Assembly (NCBI GenBank): GCA_017857175.1
Contig: JAFMDS010000007.1
Coordinates: 1-57,166, forward strand
DNA: 57,166 nt
Direction: 5' to 3'
From: Candidatus Nanopelagicales bacterium
GTDB lineage: Bacteria > Actinomycetota > Actinomycetes > S36-B12
The notes under the pieces are model-generated. The model had not been told where the DNA came from, did not search any database, and saw only the letters and a program-made list of their open reading frames with translations. This document shows positions 8,750 through 17,312 of the stretch, in pieces (the first letter of the stretch is position 1; each line of letters opens with the position of its first letter). The position numbers were made by a program, and so were the translations under genes.

Positions 8750-8761
8750 GCAATCGATTGC
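8750..8761. promoter_or_regulatory. 12-bp palindromic operator GCAATCGATTGC
   Basis: GCAATCGATTGC is a perfect palindrome with central CG, the shape of LacI-family operators. On the reverse strand it overlaps TTGCGG, and 17 bases further is CTATCT, a possible -35/-10 pair for the bicupin operon. No LacI, GntR or IclR gene lies in the window, so the regulator would be encoded elsewhere. Confidence 0.5.
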
Positions 8762-8792
8762 AGAAAATTGGGATGAGACTAAAGGAGTGACA

Positions 8793-8828
8793 ATGGGGGA
8801 CAAGGGGGACAAGGGGGTGGCCTTGTGA
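8793..8828 (+). CDS. Possible 11-codon leader peptide of the ABC operon
   Basis: ATG 8793 follows AAAGGAG (8781-8787) at an ideal distance and opens an 11-codon frame reading MGDKGDKGVAL before TGA. The coding part is a GGGGACAAG repeat. A strong ribosome binding site in front of such a short frame 200 bases before an operon is the look of a leader peptide, but it could be chance. No terminator-antiterminator pair was found with it. Confidence 0.25.
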   Translation: MGDKGDKGVAL

Positions 8829-9026
8829 ACTGGCGGGACCATGAGGGGAAAGAGGAGTGCTATCGGCCCATTCTTACGATCAGATAACAGCTCGTCGGAT
8901 GGTTACCTAAGAGTAAGTTGGTCGGTGTAACCTGCGGCGTCGCATGCAAATGCGAGGGATTCATCTTCTTTTAGTTTTCTACGTTTTGATATCGCCGGTA
9001 ATCGTGCAGGAAAGTGGGGACTGTCC

Positions 9027-10034
9027 GTGTCACTGACTGTTGAGCCTGGATCTGCCGAGGGTGCTGCACTTTTGGGCAATGGCGCATCGTCGGGCGATTT
9101 CGCTGGTCTTTCACTTCGTGCGTTGGCGTGGCGACGGCTCCGGCGGGACAAAGCGGCCATGGTTGCCATGGTGTTTTTGCTCCTAGTTGCCTTCATTGCA
9201 ATTTTCACTCCTTGGATTGTGGGTCTAATGGGACTGGATCCATATTCCTTTGACCAGGAGGCACTCGACCCAGCCCTGGGTTCAATTCCGCTCGGGCCAT
9301 GGGGAGGGATTTCGTGGGATCACCCATTGGGCGTGGAACCGCTGACGGGTCGCGATATTTTTGCTCGCCTTCTCTATGGCGCCAGGGTCTCGCTTTTTAT
9401 CGCCTCGACGAGCGTGTTGTTTATTGTCATCATTGGCACGACGGTGGGAATCGTCGCGGCTTACAAGGGTGGGTGGCTCGATACTTTGATCGGACGCCTC
9501 ACCGATCTCATTCTCGCTTTCCCCTTCCTGTTGATCTTGATCGCGCTAAGTCCGGTTCTCACCCAGCGGCTTGAAGCAATTGGGTTTAGTCCGGAATGGG
9601 CACGCTTTGGCTACATCATCATTGTTTTTGTGGTCTTTGGCTGGCCATATCTTGCGCGTTTAATTCGTGGACAGGTTTTAAGTTTGCGCGAGAGGGAATT
9701 TGTCGAGGCCGCGGTTGCTACCGGCGCCCCAACCCGCCGCATTCTGTTCAAAGAAATGCTGCCGAATCTCTGGGCGCCCATCATCGTGTACGCCACAATC
9801 TCATTGCCGACTTTGATTGCCGCTGAAGCTGTGCTGTCGTACTTGGGTGTTGGAATCATTGAGCCAACGCCATCGTGGGGCAAGATGCTTTCCGACTCAG
9901 TTCGCTATTTCGTGATCATTCCGTCGTACCTATTCATTCCAGGAACCGTGCTCTTTCTCGTGGTTTATTCATTTAACGTTTTTGGCGATGCCATCCGTGA
10001 TGCCTTAGATCCACGCGGGAGTAGGAACAACTAA
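9027..10034 (+). CDS. Oligopeptide ABC transporter permease (DppC/OppC type)
   Basis: 335 residues, inner-membrane permease of a peptide importer. A cytoplasmic N-terminus with the OppC_N pattern LAWRRLRRDKAAMVAM precedes the first helix, followed by an external loop and five further helices. The EAA loop that docks the ATPase is visible around EFVEAAVATGAPTRRILFKEMLPN. The GTG start has GGGGA upstream at about 7 bases. It is the first gene of a five-gene set ordered permease, binding protein, permease, ATPase, ATPase, the same order I recall for Streptomyces bldK. Confidence 0.92.
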   Translation: MSLTVEPGSAEGAALLGNGASSGDFAGLSLRALAWRRLRRDKAAMVAMVFLLLVAFIAIFTPWIVGLMGLDPYSFDQEALDPALGSIPLGPWGGISWDHPLGVEPLTGRDIFARLLYGARVSLFIASTSVLFIVIIGTTVGIVAAYKGGWLDTLIGRLTDLILAFPFLLILIALSPVLTQRLEAIGFSPEWARFGYIIIVFVVFGWPYLARLIRGQVLSLREREFVEAAVATGAPTRRILFKEMLPNLWAPIIVYATISLPTLIAAEAVLSYLGVGIIEPTPSWGKMLSDSVRYFVIIPSYLFIPGTVLFLVVYSFNVFGDAIRDALDPRGSRNN

Positions 10035-10111
10035 CAAAGAATTCAGTGACCCCACCTCGGGGTGATTGAAGGATGGTGGCTCGGAGCTGCCGTCCAAGAA
10101 AGGGAGGAACA

Positions 10112-11902
10112 ATGAGAACAAAGTCCATGCGTGGGCTTGGCCTCGTTGCAGTAGTCGCATCCGGCGCACTCGTATTAGCCGGCTGCGGTAGCAGCGACGA
10201 CGGTGGAACAGCAAGCGATACAGCAAGTGAATCCGCAAGTGAATCCACGGGCGGAGAAGATCCTGCAGCGGCCGACGGAGGCAACGCTGGCGGCACAATC
10301 AACGTGCTCACACTTGAAGAGCAATTCCTGCATATTGATCCACAACGTGTTTACACAGGCGTCGATCTCGCATTCCTAAACGGCTACATGCAGCGCACAC
10401 TGACTGCATACAAGTTCGCAGAAGGTGCCGAAGGCGTCACGATCGTTCCAGACATGGCAACTGATCTCGGTACACCCAATGCAGATGGAACCCAGTGGTC
10501 CTTCACAATCCGTGATGGCGTCACATTCGAAGATGGCTCTGAAGTTGGTTGCGCCGATGTGAAGTACGGCGTTTCCCGTACCTTCGCTCAGGACGTGATC
10601 ACTGACGGACCGACATATGCAATCTCTTTGTTGGATATCCCAACAGATGCCGATGGTGCTTCGGTTTACAAGGGACCATACGTCACCGAGGGCAATGACA
10701 TGGCAGCATTTGATGCCGCGATCACTTGCTCCGACGACAACAAGACAATCACCTTCAACTTGAGCCGCCCATCCGGTGACTTCAACTACACGGTGACCTT
10801 GACAGCATTCTCACCTGTCCCAGCAGCTGCTGACACGGGCGAGGGCTATGACAACGCACCAGTGTCATCTGGTCCATACAAGATCTCTGAGTACACCAAG
10901 GGCCAGAAGATGGTCCTCGTGCGCAATGAGAACTGGAACCCAGATTCAGACGATTACCGTCCTGCGTACCCAGATCAGATTGTTGTTCAGTTCGCTCTTG
11001 ATCCTTCAGCGATCGATCAGCGTCTGATCGCTGATGCTGGCGACGACCAGACCGCTGTGACCTTCGCAGGTCTTACTCCAGAGTCACTGGCAACAGTGTT
11101 CGCTGGCGGCGATCCTCGTTTCACAGAGCGCTCAGTTGATGGTCTGGACCCATACGTTCGTTACCTCGCAATTAACACGCAGAAGGTTCCGAACCAGAAG
11201 CAGCGTCAGGCAATTGCAGTCGCAATTAACCGCGGCGAACTCATCACTATCGCTGGTGGCGACTTTGCAGGTTCCGAGGGTGATGGCGTGATTAAGCCAA
11301 ACCTTGCAACTGACTATGAAGCATCCGGCATGTGGGATGGCCTCCTCGGAGGAACCGTTCCAAGTGAGGGTGACCCAGAGTTGGCCAAGAAGCTCATTGC
11401 TGAGTCAGGCGAGCCAATGCCTGCAATTACATACGACTACCCGCAGACACCAACCAATGACAAGGCTGCTGCATCAATCCAGGCTGCACTCGCAGCTGCA
11501 GGTATTGAATGCAAGCTCAATGCCATTGAAGCTGGTCAGTACTACGGCGTCGTACTTGATCCCGAACAAGAAGGCGCTCTCGTGAGTGCTGGTTGGGGTC
11601 CTGACTGGCAGAACGCATCCACCGTTATCCCCGAACTCTTCGGTGTCAATGGTGGATTCAACCTCTCACGCGTGGATGATCCCGCATTCGAGGAAATGGT
11701 TCAGGCAGCACTTGCCAACACGGACCGCGCATCACAGGCGGCCGAGTGGAAGGAACTGAACAAGTACGCCATGGAGCAGGCTTGGGCTATCCCAACCCGT
11801 TTCGGCAAGATTCAGTACCTGTGGGGTTCCAAGGTGGGTAATGCCTACCTCTGGGACGCATATGGTTCCTTCCCATTTGGTGAGCTGTACGTAGCTCAGT
11901 AA
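10112..11902 (+). CDS. Family 5 oligopeptide-binding lipoprotein
   Basis: 596 residues. A lipoprotein signal (residues 1-25) ends in the lipobox LAGC with Cys25 as the lipidation site, followed by a Ser/Gly/Glu-rich linker built partly from a 12-base repeat (10223-10246, two copies). The rest is an SBP_bac_5 domain, for example TLEEQFLHIDPQRVY and YKISEYTKGQKMVLVRNENW. It delivers peptides or similar ligands to the permeases. AGGGAGGAAC precedes ATG 10112, so a longer frame from 10073 is rejected. Codon use is notably biased toward GCA, CCA and ATC, as expected for a highly expressed protein. A strong hairpin follows the gene. Confidence 0.94.
   Translation: MRTKSMRGLGLVAVVASGALVLAGCGSSDDGGTASDTASESASESTGGEDPAAADGGNAGGTINVLTLEEQFLHIDPQRVYTGVDLAFLNGYMQRTLTAYKFAEGAEGVTIVPDMATDLGTPNADGTQWSFTIRDGVTFEDGSEVGCADVKYGVSRTFAQDVITDGPTYAISLLDIPTDADGASVYKGPYVTEGNDMAAFDAAITCSDDNKTITFNLSRPSGDFNYTVTLTAFSPVPAAADTGEGYDNAPVSSGPYKISEYTKGQKMVLVRNENWNPDSDDYRPAYPDQIVVQFALDPSAIDQRLIADAGDDQTAVTFAGLTPESLATVFAGGDPRFTERSVDGLDPYVRYLAINTQKVPNQKQRQAIAVAINRGELITIAGGDFAGSEGDGVIKPNLATDYEASGMWDGLLGGTVPSEGDPELAKKLIAESGEPMPAITYDYPQTPTNDKAAASIQAALAAAGIECKLNAIEAGQYYGVVLDPEQEGALVSAGWGPDWQNASTVIPELFGVNGGFNLSRVDDPAFEEMVQAALANTDRASQAAEWKELNKYAMEQAWAIPTRFGKIQYLWGSKVGNAYLWDAYGSFPFGELYVAQ
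10223..10246. repeat. 12-bp tandem repeat in the lipoprotein linker
   Basis: GCAAGTGAATCC occurs twice in a row and encodes repeated Ala-Ser-Glu-Ser in the flexible linker after the lipobox. The copy number can change without shifting the frame. Confidence 0.8.
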
Positions 11903-11915
11903 CAGGTCATTGGGG

Positions 11916-11943
11916 GGTGGGCCCTGCGCAAGCAGGGCCCACC
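11916..11943 (+). terminator. Stem-loop without U-tract after the binding-protein gene
   Basis: A perfect 12-bp stem (GGTGGGCCCTGC with GCAGGGCCCACC) closes a GCAA tetraloop. It begins 13 bases after the stop codon and is not followed by a T run. In binding-protein-dependent transporter operons such hairpins stabilise the upstream mRNA and reduce read-through into the membrane components, which fits here. Confidence 0.75.
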
Positions 11944-12017
11944 TTCCTGTCACACAGCAATTCCTATCCCCAACAAGGGGAGTCTGAACCTAAGGACCTC
12001 AACCCGAAGGACTTGAT

Positions 12018-13007
12018 TTGACCGCTTATGTGATCCGCCGAATCTTGACCGGCATCTTGATTCTGATCTTGCTCAGCATGGTCACGTTTCTGCTGTTCAA
12101 TGCTCTCCCCGCGGATCCTGCTGCCCTAACGTGCGGCAAGTCATGCAACCCTCAGGTAATCGCCGCCAACAGGGTTCGGCTCGGTTTGGATCAACCGCTC
12201 TACATGCAGTACGTTGAATTTGTCAAAGGAATTTTCTTTGGCCGCACCTATGGTTCCGGCACTGCAACTTTTGAATGCGATGCGCCATGTTTGGGCTACT
12301 CTTTCCGCAAGGGCGAACAGGTCACTCCATTAATCCTGAAGGCACTTCCTGTCACAATCTGGCTTTCCTTAGGAGCGTTCCTCCTGTGGCTGATCCCAGG
12401 TGTGTTGCTCGGCATTTACGCATCGCGCCGCAGGGGGCGTTGGCAGGAGCGCGTAACGCTTGGATCCGCCCTCGTCGGGTACTCATTCCCTTCATTTTTC
12501 ATCGGTCTTCTCCTTTTGTTTTTCGTTGTTATTCGCTGGCAATGGCTGCCCTATCCCAGCTACATTTCGCCATTCGAAAATCCCGTTCAGTTCCTACAAA
12601 CAATGGTGCTGCCTTGGCTGACCCTTGCACTCGTTTATATGGCTTTCTATATTCGTCTCACCCGCAATCAACTCTTGGAAACCTATAGCGAGGATTACAT
12701 CCGTACTGCTCGCGCAAAGGGATTGAAAGAAGGGGTTGTTATTCGCAAGCATGCATTGCGAGCGGGACTCACCCCAATCGTTACCGCGGCTGGCTTGGAT
12801 CTTGCAGGCTTGCTCGGTGGAGCGATCATCACGGAGAGCATCTTTAGTCTGCCGGGTGTTGGTCGGCTTGCCGTCGATGCAGTCATCGATGCCGATCTTG
12901 CGGTCATCACTGCAACGGTCCTACTCGCGGGCACGTTCATTATTACGGCAAATATTGTGGTGGACCTCTTGTACGCGGTCATTGACCCGAGAGTGAGGCT
13001 GGCATGA
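12018..13007 (+). CDS. Oligopeptide ABC transporter permease (DppB/OppB type)
   Basis: 329 residues with six membrane helices: first helix directly at the N-terminus (YVIRRILTGILILILLSMV), a periplasmic loop with four Cys residues (for example LTCGKSCNP), then the permease core and the EAA loop around EDYIRTARAKGLKEG. The TTG start at 12018 is preceded by GAAGGA at about 6 bases. The stop overlaps the ATG of the ATPase gene (ATGA). It pairs with the first permease of the operon. Paired Cys in the first loop is uncommon in DppB proteins and might form a disulphide or bind a metal. Confidence 0.92.
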   Translation: MTAYVIRRILTGILILILLSMVTFLLFNALPADPAALTCGKSCNPQVIAANRVRLGLDQPLYMQYVEFVKGIFFGRTYGSGTATFECDAPCLGYSFRKGEQVTPLILKALPVTIWLSLGAFLLWLIPGVLLGIYASRRRGRWQERVTLGSALVGYSFPSFFIGLLLLFFVVIRWQWLPYPSYISPFENPVQFLQTMVLPWLTLALVYMAFYIRLTRNQLLETYSEDYIRTARAKGLKEGVVIRKHALRAGLTPIVTAAGLDLAGLLGGAIITESIFSLPGVGRLAVDAVIDADLAVITATVLLAGTFIITANIVVDLLYAVIDPRVRLA

Positions 13008-14029
13008 GTTTCCTCACCGTTAATGACCTGCAGGTGGCATTTAGCACAGAAGACGGTGTTGTCCACGCTGTGGATGGTGTCTCATTCACTCTTGAGCGGG
13101 GCAAGACACTTGCGATCGTGGGTGAATCGGGATCAGGCAAAAGCGTGACATCGCAAGCCATTATGGGATTACACACTGGTCGTGGGGTCAAGATCTCGGG
13201 TGAGATTCACCTTGACGGTATTAACTTGGTCACTGCCTCGAGCGAGCAAATGCGTTCCATGCGAGGCAATCAAATGGCCATGATTTTCCAGGACCCATTT
13301 GCGTCACTTCATCCGTTCTATCGAATCGGCCGCCAGCTCTCTGAGGCCGTTTTGGCTCACCGTAAGGTATCCAAGAAAGAAGCTAAGGCTGAAGCCTTGC
13401 GCATGCTCACCAAAGTGGGGATTCCTAATCCCGAGCAGCGCATCGAGGACTACCCCCATCAACTCTCAGGCGGTATGCGCCAGAGGGTGATGATCGCCAT
13501 GGCTCTGATTAATGGTCCTGAACTTTTGATAGCCGATGAACCAACAACAGCACTGGATGTCACGGTGCAGGCACAGATCCTTGAGCTCCTTGCCGAACTG
13601 CAGGCGGAGTTCAACACCGCCATTATTTTGATCACCCATGACCTGGGAATCGTGGCTGACATGGCGGACGAAATTGTGGTCATGTACGGCGGACGAATCG
13701 TTGAGCGGGCGGGGTTGCATGACCTTTTCTACCAGCCGCAAATGCCTTATACGGTGGGACTGTTGTCCTCTGTTCCTCGCCTTGACTCAGCAGGGAATCG
13801 CCTGCTGTCCATTGGTGGGCAGCCGCCTTCGCTGATCCACTTGCCGCAAGGCTGTGTTTTCCATCCACGTTGTGCTGCACGCAACCCAGAGGTCGAGTTG
13901 CAGTGTGCGACGGTCCGTCCCGAGCTACGAAAAGTTTCCGATGATCACCTAGTTCGGTGTCATTTGGATGAAGCCGAGCGTGAGGCATTCGCCACAAAGC
14001 GCCTAGCGGAGGTGTTAGACGGTGAGTGA
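13004..14029 (+). CDS. Oligopeptide ABC transporter ATPase (DppD/OppD type)
   Basis: 341 residues, cytoplasmic ATPase. Walker A is GESGSGKS (40-47), the Q-loop is FQDP near 95-98, the signature is LSGGMRQ (154-160) and Walker B is LLIADEP (174-180), followed by the ITHD switch histidine. The C-terminal oligopeptide-transporter extension has the Cys pattern around [12 protein letters not shown]. It overlaps the upstream permease by four bases and the next ATPase by eight, so the two ATPases are translated together and probably form a heterodimer. Confidence 0.95.
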   Translation: MSFLTVNDLQVAFSTEDGVVHAVDGVSFTLERGKTLAIVGESGSGKSVTSQAIMGLHTGRGVKISGEIHLDGINLVTASSEQMRSMRGNQMAMIFQDPFASLHPFYRIGRQLSEAVLAHRKVSKKEAKAEALRMLTKVGIPNPEQRIEDYPHQLSGGMRQRVMIAMALINGPELLIADEPTTALDVTVQAQILELLAELQAEFNTAIILITHDLGIVADMADEIVVMYGGRIVERAGLHDLFYQPQMPYTVGLLSSVPRLDSAGNRLLSIGGQPPSLIHLPQGCVFHPRCAARNPEVELQCATVRPELRKVSDDHLVRCHLDEAEREAFATKRLAEVLDGE

Positions 14030-15158
14030 AATTCTAAAGGTTGAAAATCTTGAAAAGAAGTTCCCTATTACCAAGGGAATCTTGTTCAAGAAGCAAATTG
14101 GTTCAGTCAATGCGGTCAATGGCATAAACCTGTCACTAGGCGAGGGTGAGACTTTGGGTCTCGTAGGTGAGTCAGGTTGCGGTAAGTCAACTGCAGGTCG
14201 GGCAATTTTGCGACTGCTGGATCCATCTGCTGGGACAGTGACATTTGAGGGCACGGACATCACGACCATGAGCCGCAAAGACTTGGTTCCCATGCGCAGT
14301 CGCATGCAAATGATCTTTCAAGATCCATTCAGTTCACTGAACCCACGCCACACGGTGGGAAGCATCATTAGTGCCCCCTATGCCGTTCAAGGAATTAAGC
14401 CTGAGGGCGGAGTCAAGCGAGCCGTGCAAGAAACAATGGAACGAGTAGGTCTTAATCCCGAGCACTACAACAGGTATCCCAATGAGTTTTCAGGTGGTCA
14501 AAGGCAGCGCATCGGTATTGCGCGTGCTGTAACCCTCAAGCCAAAGTTCATTGTCTGCGATGAACCGGTTTCAGCGCTCGATGTGTCAATTCAAGCGCAG
14601 GTCATTAATCTTTTGCAGGATTTGCAGGATGAATTTGGAATCGCATATTTATTCGTTGCACATGATTTGTCCGTCGTGCGACAAATCTCAGACCGTGTTG
14701 CCGTGATGTATTTAGGGCACATTGTTGAACAAGCGCCACGTGATGGCCTTTACAGCCATCCGTATCACCCGTACACGCACGCATTGCTTTCAGCGGTGCC
14801 CGTTCCTGATCCAAAACTTGAAGCGCAACGCGAGCGCATCGTGCTTCAAGGGGATCTACCATCGCCCATTAACTTGCCATCTGGATGCGTATTTAGCACG
14901 CGGTGCTGGAAAGCCACGGATCTTTGTCACTCCACAATGCCTGAGTTGAAGGAGATGGGGGATGGACATAAAGTCGCTTGCCATTTCCCAATCATGGAGT
15001 CTCTGGGAAGTGTGACCATTTTTGGACCTGACTCCGGTCTTACCCCGCAACCAGACAGAGTCGTTCAACCTCCGAGTGAGGTTCTCCAGGATATGGAGTC
15101 AGGTCGCGCGCTGCGCCCCAAAGACATTGATTACGCAGGTGGGGAAGAGCCGTACTAG
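14022..15158 (+). CDS. Oligopeptide ABC transporter ATPase (DppF/OppF type)
   Basis: 378 residues, partner of the preceding ATPase. Walker A is GESGCGKS (49-56), the signature is FSGGQRQR, Walker B is FIVCDEP and the switch is VAHDLSVVRQ. It has the C-terminal extension GCVFSTRCWKATDLC and then about 50 residues of poorly conserved tail rich in Pro and Asp. GTG 14022 lies inside the upstream gene. Its stop codon overlaps the stop of the convergent S9 peptidase gene (shared CTAG), so there is no room for a separate terminator. Confidence 0.94.
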   Translation: MSEILKVENLEKKFPITKGILFKKQIGSVNAVNGINLSLGEGETLGLVGESGCGKSTAGRAILRLLDPSAGTVTFEGTDITTMSRKDLVPMRSRMQMIFQDPFSSLNPRHTVGSIISAPYAVQGIKPEGGVKRAVQETMERVGLNPEHYNRYPNEFSGGQRQRIGIARAVTLKPKFIVCDEPVSALDVSIQAQVINLLQDLQDEFGIAYLFVAHDLSVVRQISDRVAVMYLGHIVEQAPRDGLYSHPYHPYTHALLSAVPVPDPKLEAQRERIVLQGDLPSPINLPSGCVFSTRCWKATDLCHSTMPELKEMGDGHKVACHFPIMESLGSVTIFGPDSGLTPQPDRVVQPPSEVLQDMESGRALRPKDIDYAGGEEPY

Positions 15159-17269
15159 TCCATTGGTGAGTCTTGCTGCAGGTGTTGTTGAAAGAAGCGC
15201 AATTCAGTCAGCAATAAATTTTCTGCCACGATTTCCTGTGGTGTCATATGTGTGACACCGGTAAGAGGAAGAACAGAATGATCTTTGCCTGCCGCAAGGA
15301 GCGACCCTGAGAGTTGCAGTGTGTTAGCGAACAACACATTGTCATCTGCTATCCCATGAATGATCAACAGGGGACTTTCCAGCCCGTCAGCCTTGGTGAG
15401 CAGTGATGTTTGTGCATAAACCGCCGGGTTGTCTTGGGGGCTGCCCAAGTATCTCTCGGTATAGGCAGTGTCATAGAGGGCCCAATCCGTGACAGGAGCT
15501 CCGGACACGGCGGCGTGAAAGACATCAGAGCGTTCAAGTACGGCGAGTGCTGCAAGGTAGCCTCCAAATGACCAGCCGTGAATGCCTACTCGAGTTAAGT
15601 CAAGATCGGGGAATTGCTCGCCAAGGTTGGTGAGGGCCGCCACTTGGTCTTCGAGAACCTTCGAAGCAAGGTCCATCGAGATTTCATATTCGAATTTGGG
15701 GCCGCGCGATGGAGTGCCCCGATTGTCAGTGACCACGATTGCGAACCCATGGTTTGCCAACCATTGGTCGGAGCAAAAGGCTAGGCCCGATTGAATGACC
15801 CGCTGGAAGTGTGGTCCGCCATAGGGGGCGCAGATCACGGGAATTTTGGTACCAGGCACATGGTCCTGAGGCCAGATTATGGCGCTGCGCAATTGCCGCT
15901 CGCCCGTCAAAGCAATATTGACTCGAGGGGAAATTACTGGGGTTTCAGCATTATTGGTGAATGTGTGGAGCACGTCATCTGGCTCTTCCAGATTTATCAA
16001 CGTGTATGTGGTTCTTGTTGAATCAAGATCTGTGTGGGCAAGGGTGATGAGGTCGTGATCTACCGTGGCACTCGTGAGCCCATGGTTGTGGCACAGCGGT
16101 CCGAGTTTTTGGTGGAAAACTATTTGAGCGGTGGGATCGGTCGAACCGATGAAGACAAGTTCGGGGTCGGTGCTGATTACACCGCTCACTTGAATATCCG
16201 GTGAACTGACTGGTTCGCCATTGATGCAGAGCCTAAAAGTGTCATCGATTGGACGAATCTCGATGAGTTCACCCTTGGAATTCAGTGCAGGAACTCCCGG
16301 ATAAACCGTGTGCCAAGGCGATTCAATGCGGGTGGCAATTTCAGTTAGTTCCGCGTTATCAATGGCAAATATCTTCAGTGTCTGTTGATCCCGAGATAGA
16401 ACACTGATTGTCGGGTGCGCTCCCGACATGGTGACGGTGACCAAATAGGGAAATTCCTCGTGATCCCAATGGATTTCAGTGCTCTTTCCCTGGAGATCGA
16501 CTTCATGCAAACTGACCACGGCATTGGCGGTTCCCGCGAACGGATACTTGTGGGAACGAGCAGGAGTCTTTGGATGTGCAGGATCTGAGATCCAGGCGAT
16601 CTGCACATTAGATTCATCGACTCGCTCAACAAACAATGCTTGGGAATCTGGCCGCCACCAGTGACCACGCATTCGCTCGAGTTCTTCGGCGGCAGCAAAA
16701 TCGGCTAGTCCCCAGCTGACATGCTCCTCGTTTTCAGCGGGACCGCAGAGTTTGAGAAGTTCGGGAACTGCAGAGTCAATAGTGACGGCAAACACCGAGC
16801 CTTGGGTGACATATGCGATTCGCTTTCCATCGGGACTGATTCGAGGGTCAACGCACGCACCCTGAGTTGGCAATTTGTTCACATGTGGCGGTTGCACCTC
16901 TGAATGCAATTCAATCCAGTAAAGCTCGCCGTCCACGCTAAATGCTGCTCGGGTCATTTCTTTATCTACCGAGAATGCAGTGATGCCCTCAGTGACTTCT
17001 CGCATGCGTTCACGCCTAGCCCGTTCGGCGTCAGGGATGTCTCCGCTGGAACCCAATTTCGCCGCACTCACAAGCTTGTTTTCTACCCAGGGGGCACCCG
17101 CATCCAGCGATTGCGGTTGAGCACACCACAGGTCACCGGGTGCGGAACGGCCCGACTCGCTTCGAATGAAGAGGACAATTTCCCGGTCAGCGTTAAGGCG
17201 GAAGTTTCGAGGAGCGCCGAGCCGAAAGCTTCGAGTAAGTGCCCGTTGCCTGGGAAATGATTCAGTCAT
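15155..17269 (-). CDS. S9 family prolyl oligopeptidase / DPP-IV-like peptidase
   Basis: 704 residues, cytoplasmic (no signal peptide). An N-terminal beta-propeller region (about 40-450) resembles DPP-IV; the C-terminal alpha/beta hydrolase has the nucleophile Ser567 in GWSFGG, the Asp in HGIADDN and the His in TGVTHMTP. Such enzymes cut di- or oligopeptides, often after proline or alanine. It lies tail to tail against the peptide ABC importer, so it may process imported peptides (inference). I start at ATG 17269 in a compact divergent promoter with mshB; CATGAT lies six bases upstream, one mismatch from the leaderless box. Confidence 0.9.
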   Translation of the reverse strand: MTESFPRQRALTRSFRLGAPRNFRLNADREIVLFIRSESGRSAPGDLWCAQPQSLDAGAPWVENKLVSAAKLGSSGDIPDAERARRERMREVTEGITAFSVDKEMTRAAFSVDGELYWIELHSEVQPPHVNKLPTQGACVDPRISPDGKRIAYVTQGSVFAVTIDSAVPELLKLCGPAENEEHVSWGLADFAAAEELERMRGHWWRPDSQALFVERVDESNVQIAWISDPAHPKTPARSHKYPFAGTANAVVSLHEVDLQGKSTEIHWDHEEFPYLVTVTMSGAHPTISVLSRDQQTLKIFAIDNAELTEIATRIESPWHTVYPGVPALNSKGELIEIRPIDDTFRLCINGEPVSSPDIQVSGVISTDPELVFIGSTDPTAQIVFHQKLGPLCHNHGLTSATVDHDLITLAHTDLDSTRTTYTLINLEEPDDVLHTFTNNAETPVISPRVNIALTGERQLRSAIIWPQDHVPGTKIPVICAPYGGPHFQRVIQSGLAFCSDQWLANHGFAIVVTDNRGTPSRGPKFEYEISMDLASKVLEDQVAALTNLGEQFPDLDLTRVGIHGWSFGGYLAALAVLERSDVFHAAVSGAPVTDWALYDTAYTERYLGSPQDNPAVYAQTSLLTKADGLESPLLIIHGIADDNVLFANTLQLSGSLLAAGKDHSVLPLTGVTHMTPQEIVAENLLLTELRFFQQHLQQDSPMD

Positions 17270-17300
17270 GCGTGAATCATGCACCACTCAGCGCGAGCAG

Positions 17301-17306
17301 TACCCT
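17301..17306 (+). promoter_or_regulatory. -10 box TACCCT, leaderless mshB
   Basis: TACCCT ends six bases before GTG 17313 and three before GTG 17310. The spacing favours GTG 17313 as both transcription start and start codon. Confidence 0.55.
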
Positions 17307-17312
17307 TGAGTG

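Larger units (their letters stand above)
8690..9026. other. Intergenic region between divergent operons
   Basis: 337 bases between the bicupin operon (reverse) and the peptide ABC operon (forward). It holds the reverse-strand promoter and operator (8750-8761), an 11-codon reading frame with a good ribosome binding site (8793-8828), and a tandem GGGGACAA repeat inside that frame. From 8829 to 9026 I see no further gene; a forward promoter for the ABC operon must lie here but I cannot place it with confidence. Confidence 0.6.
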
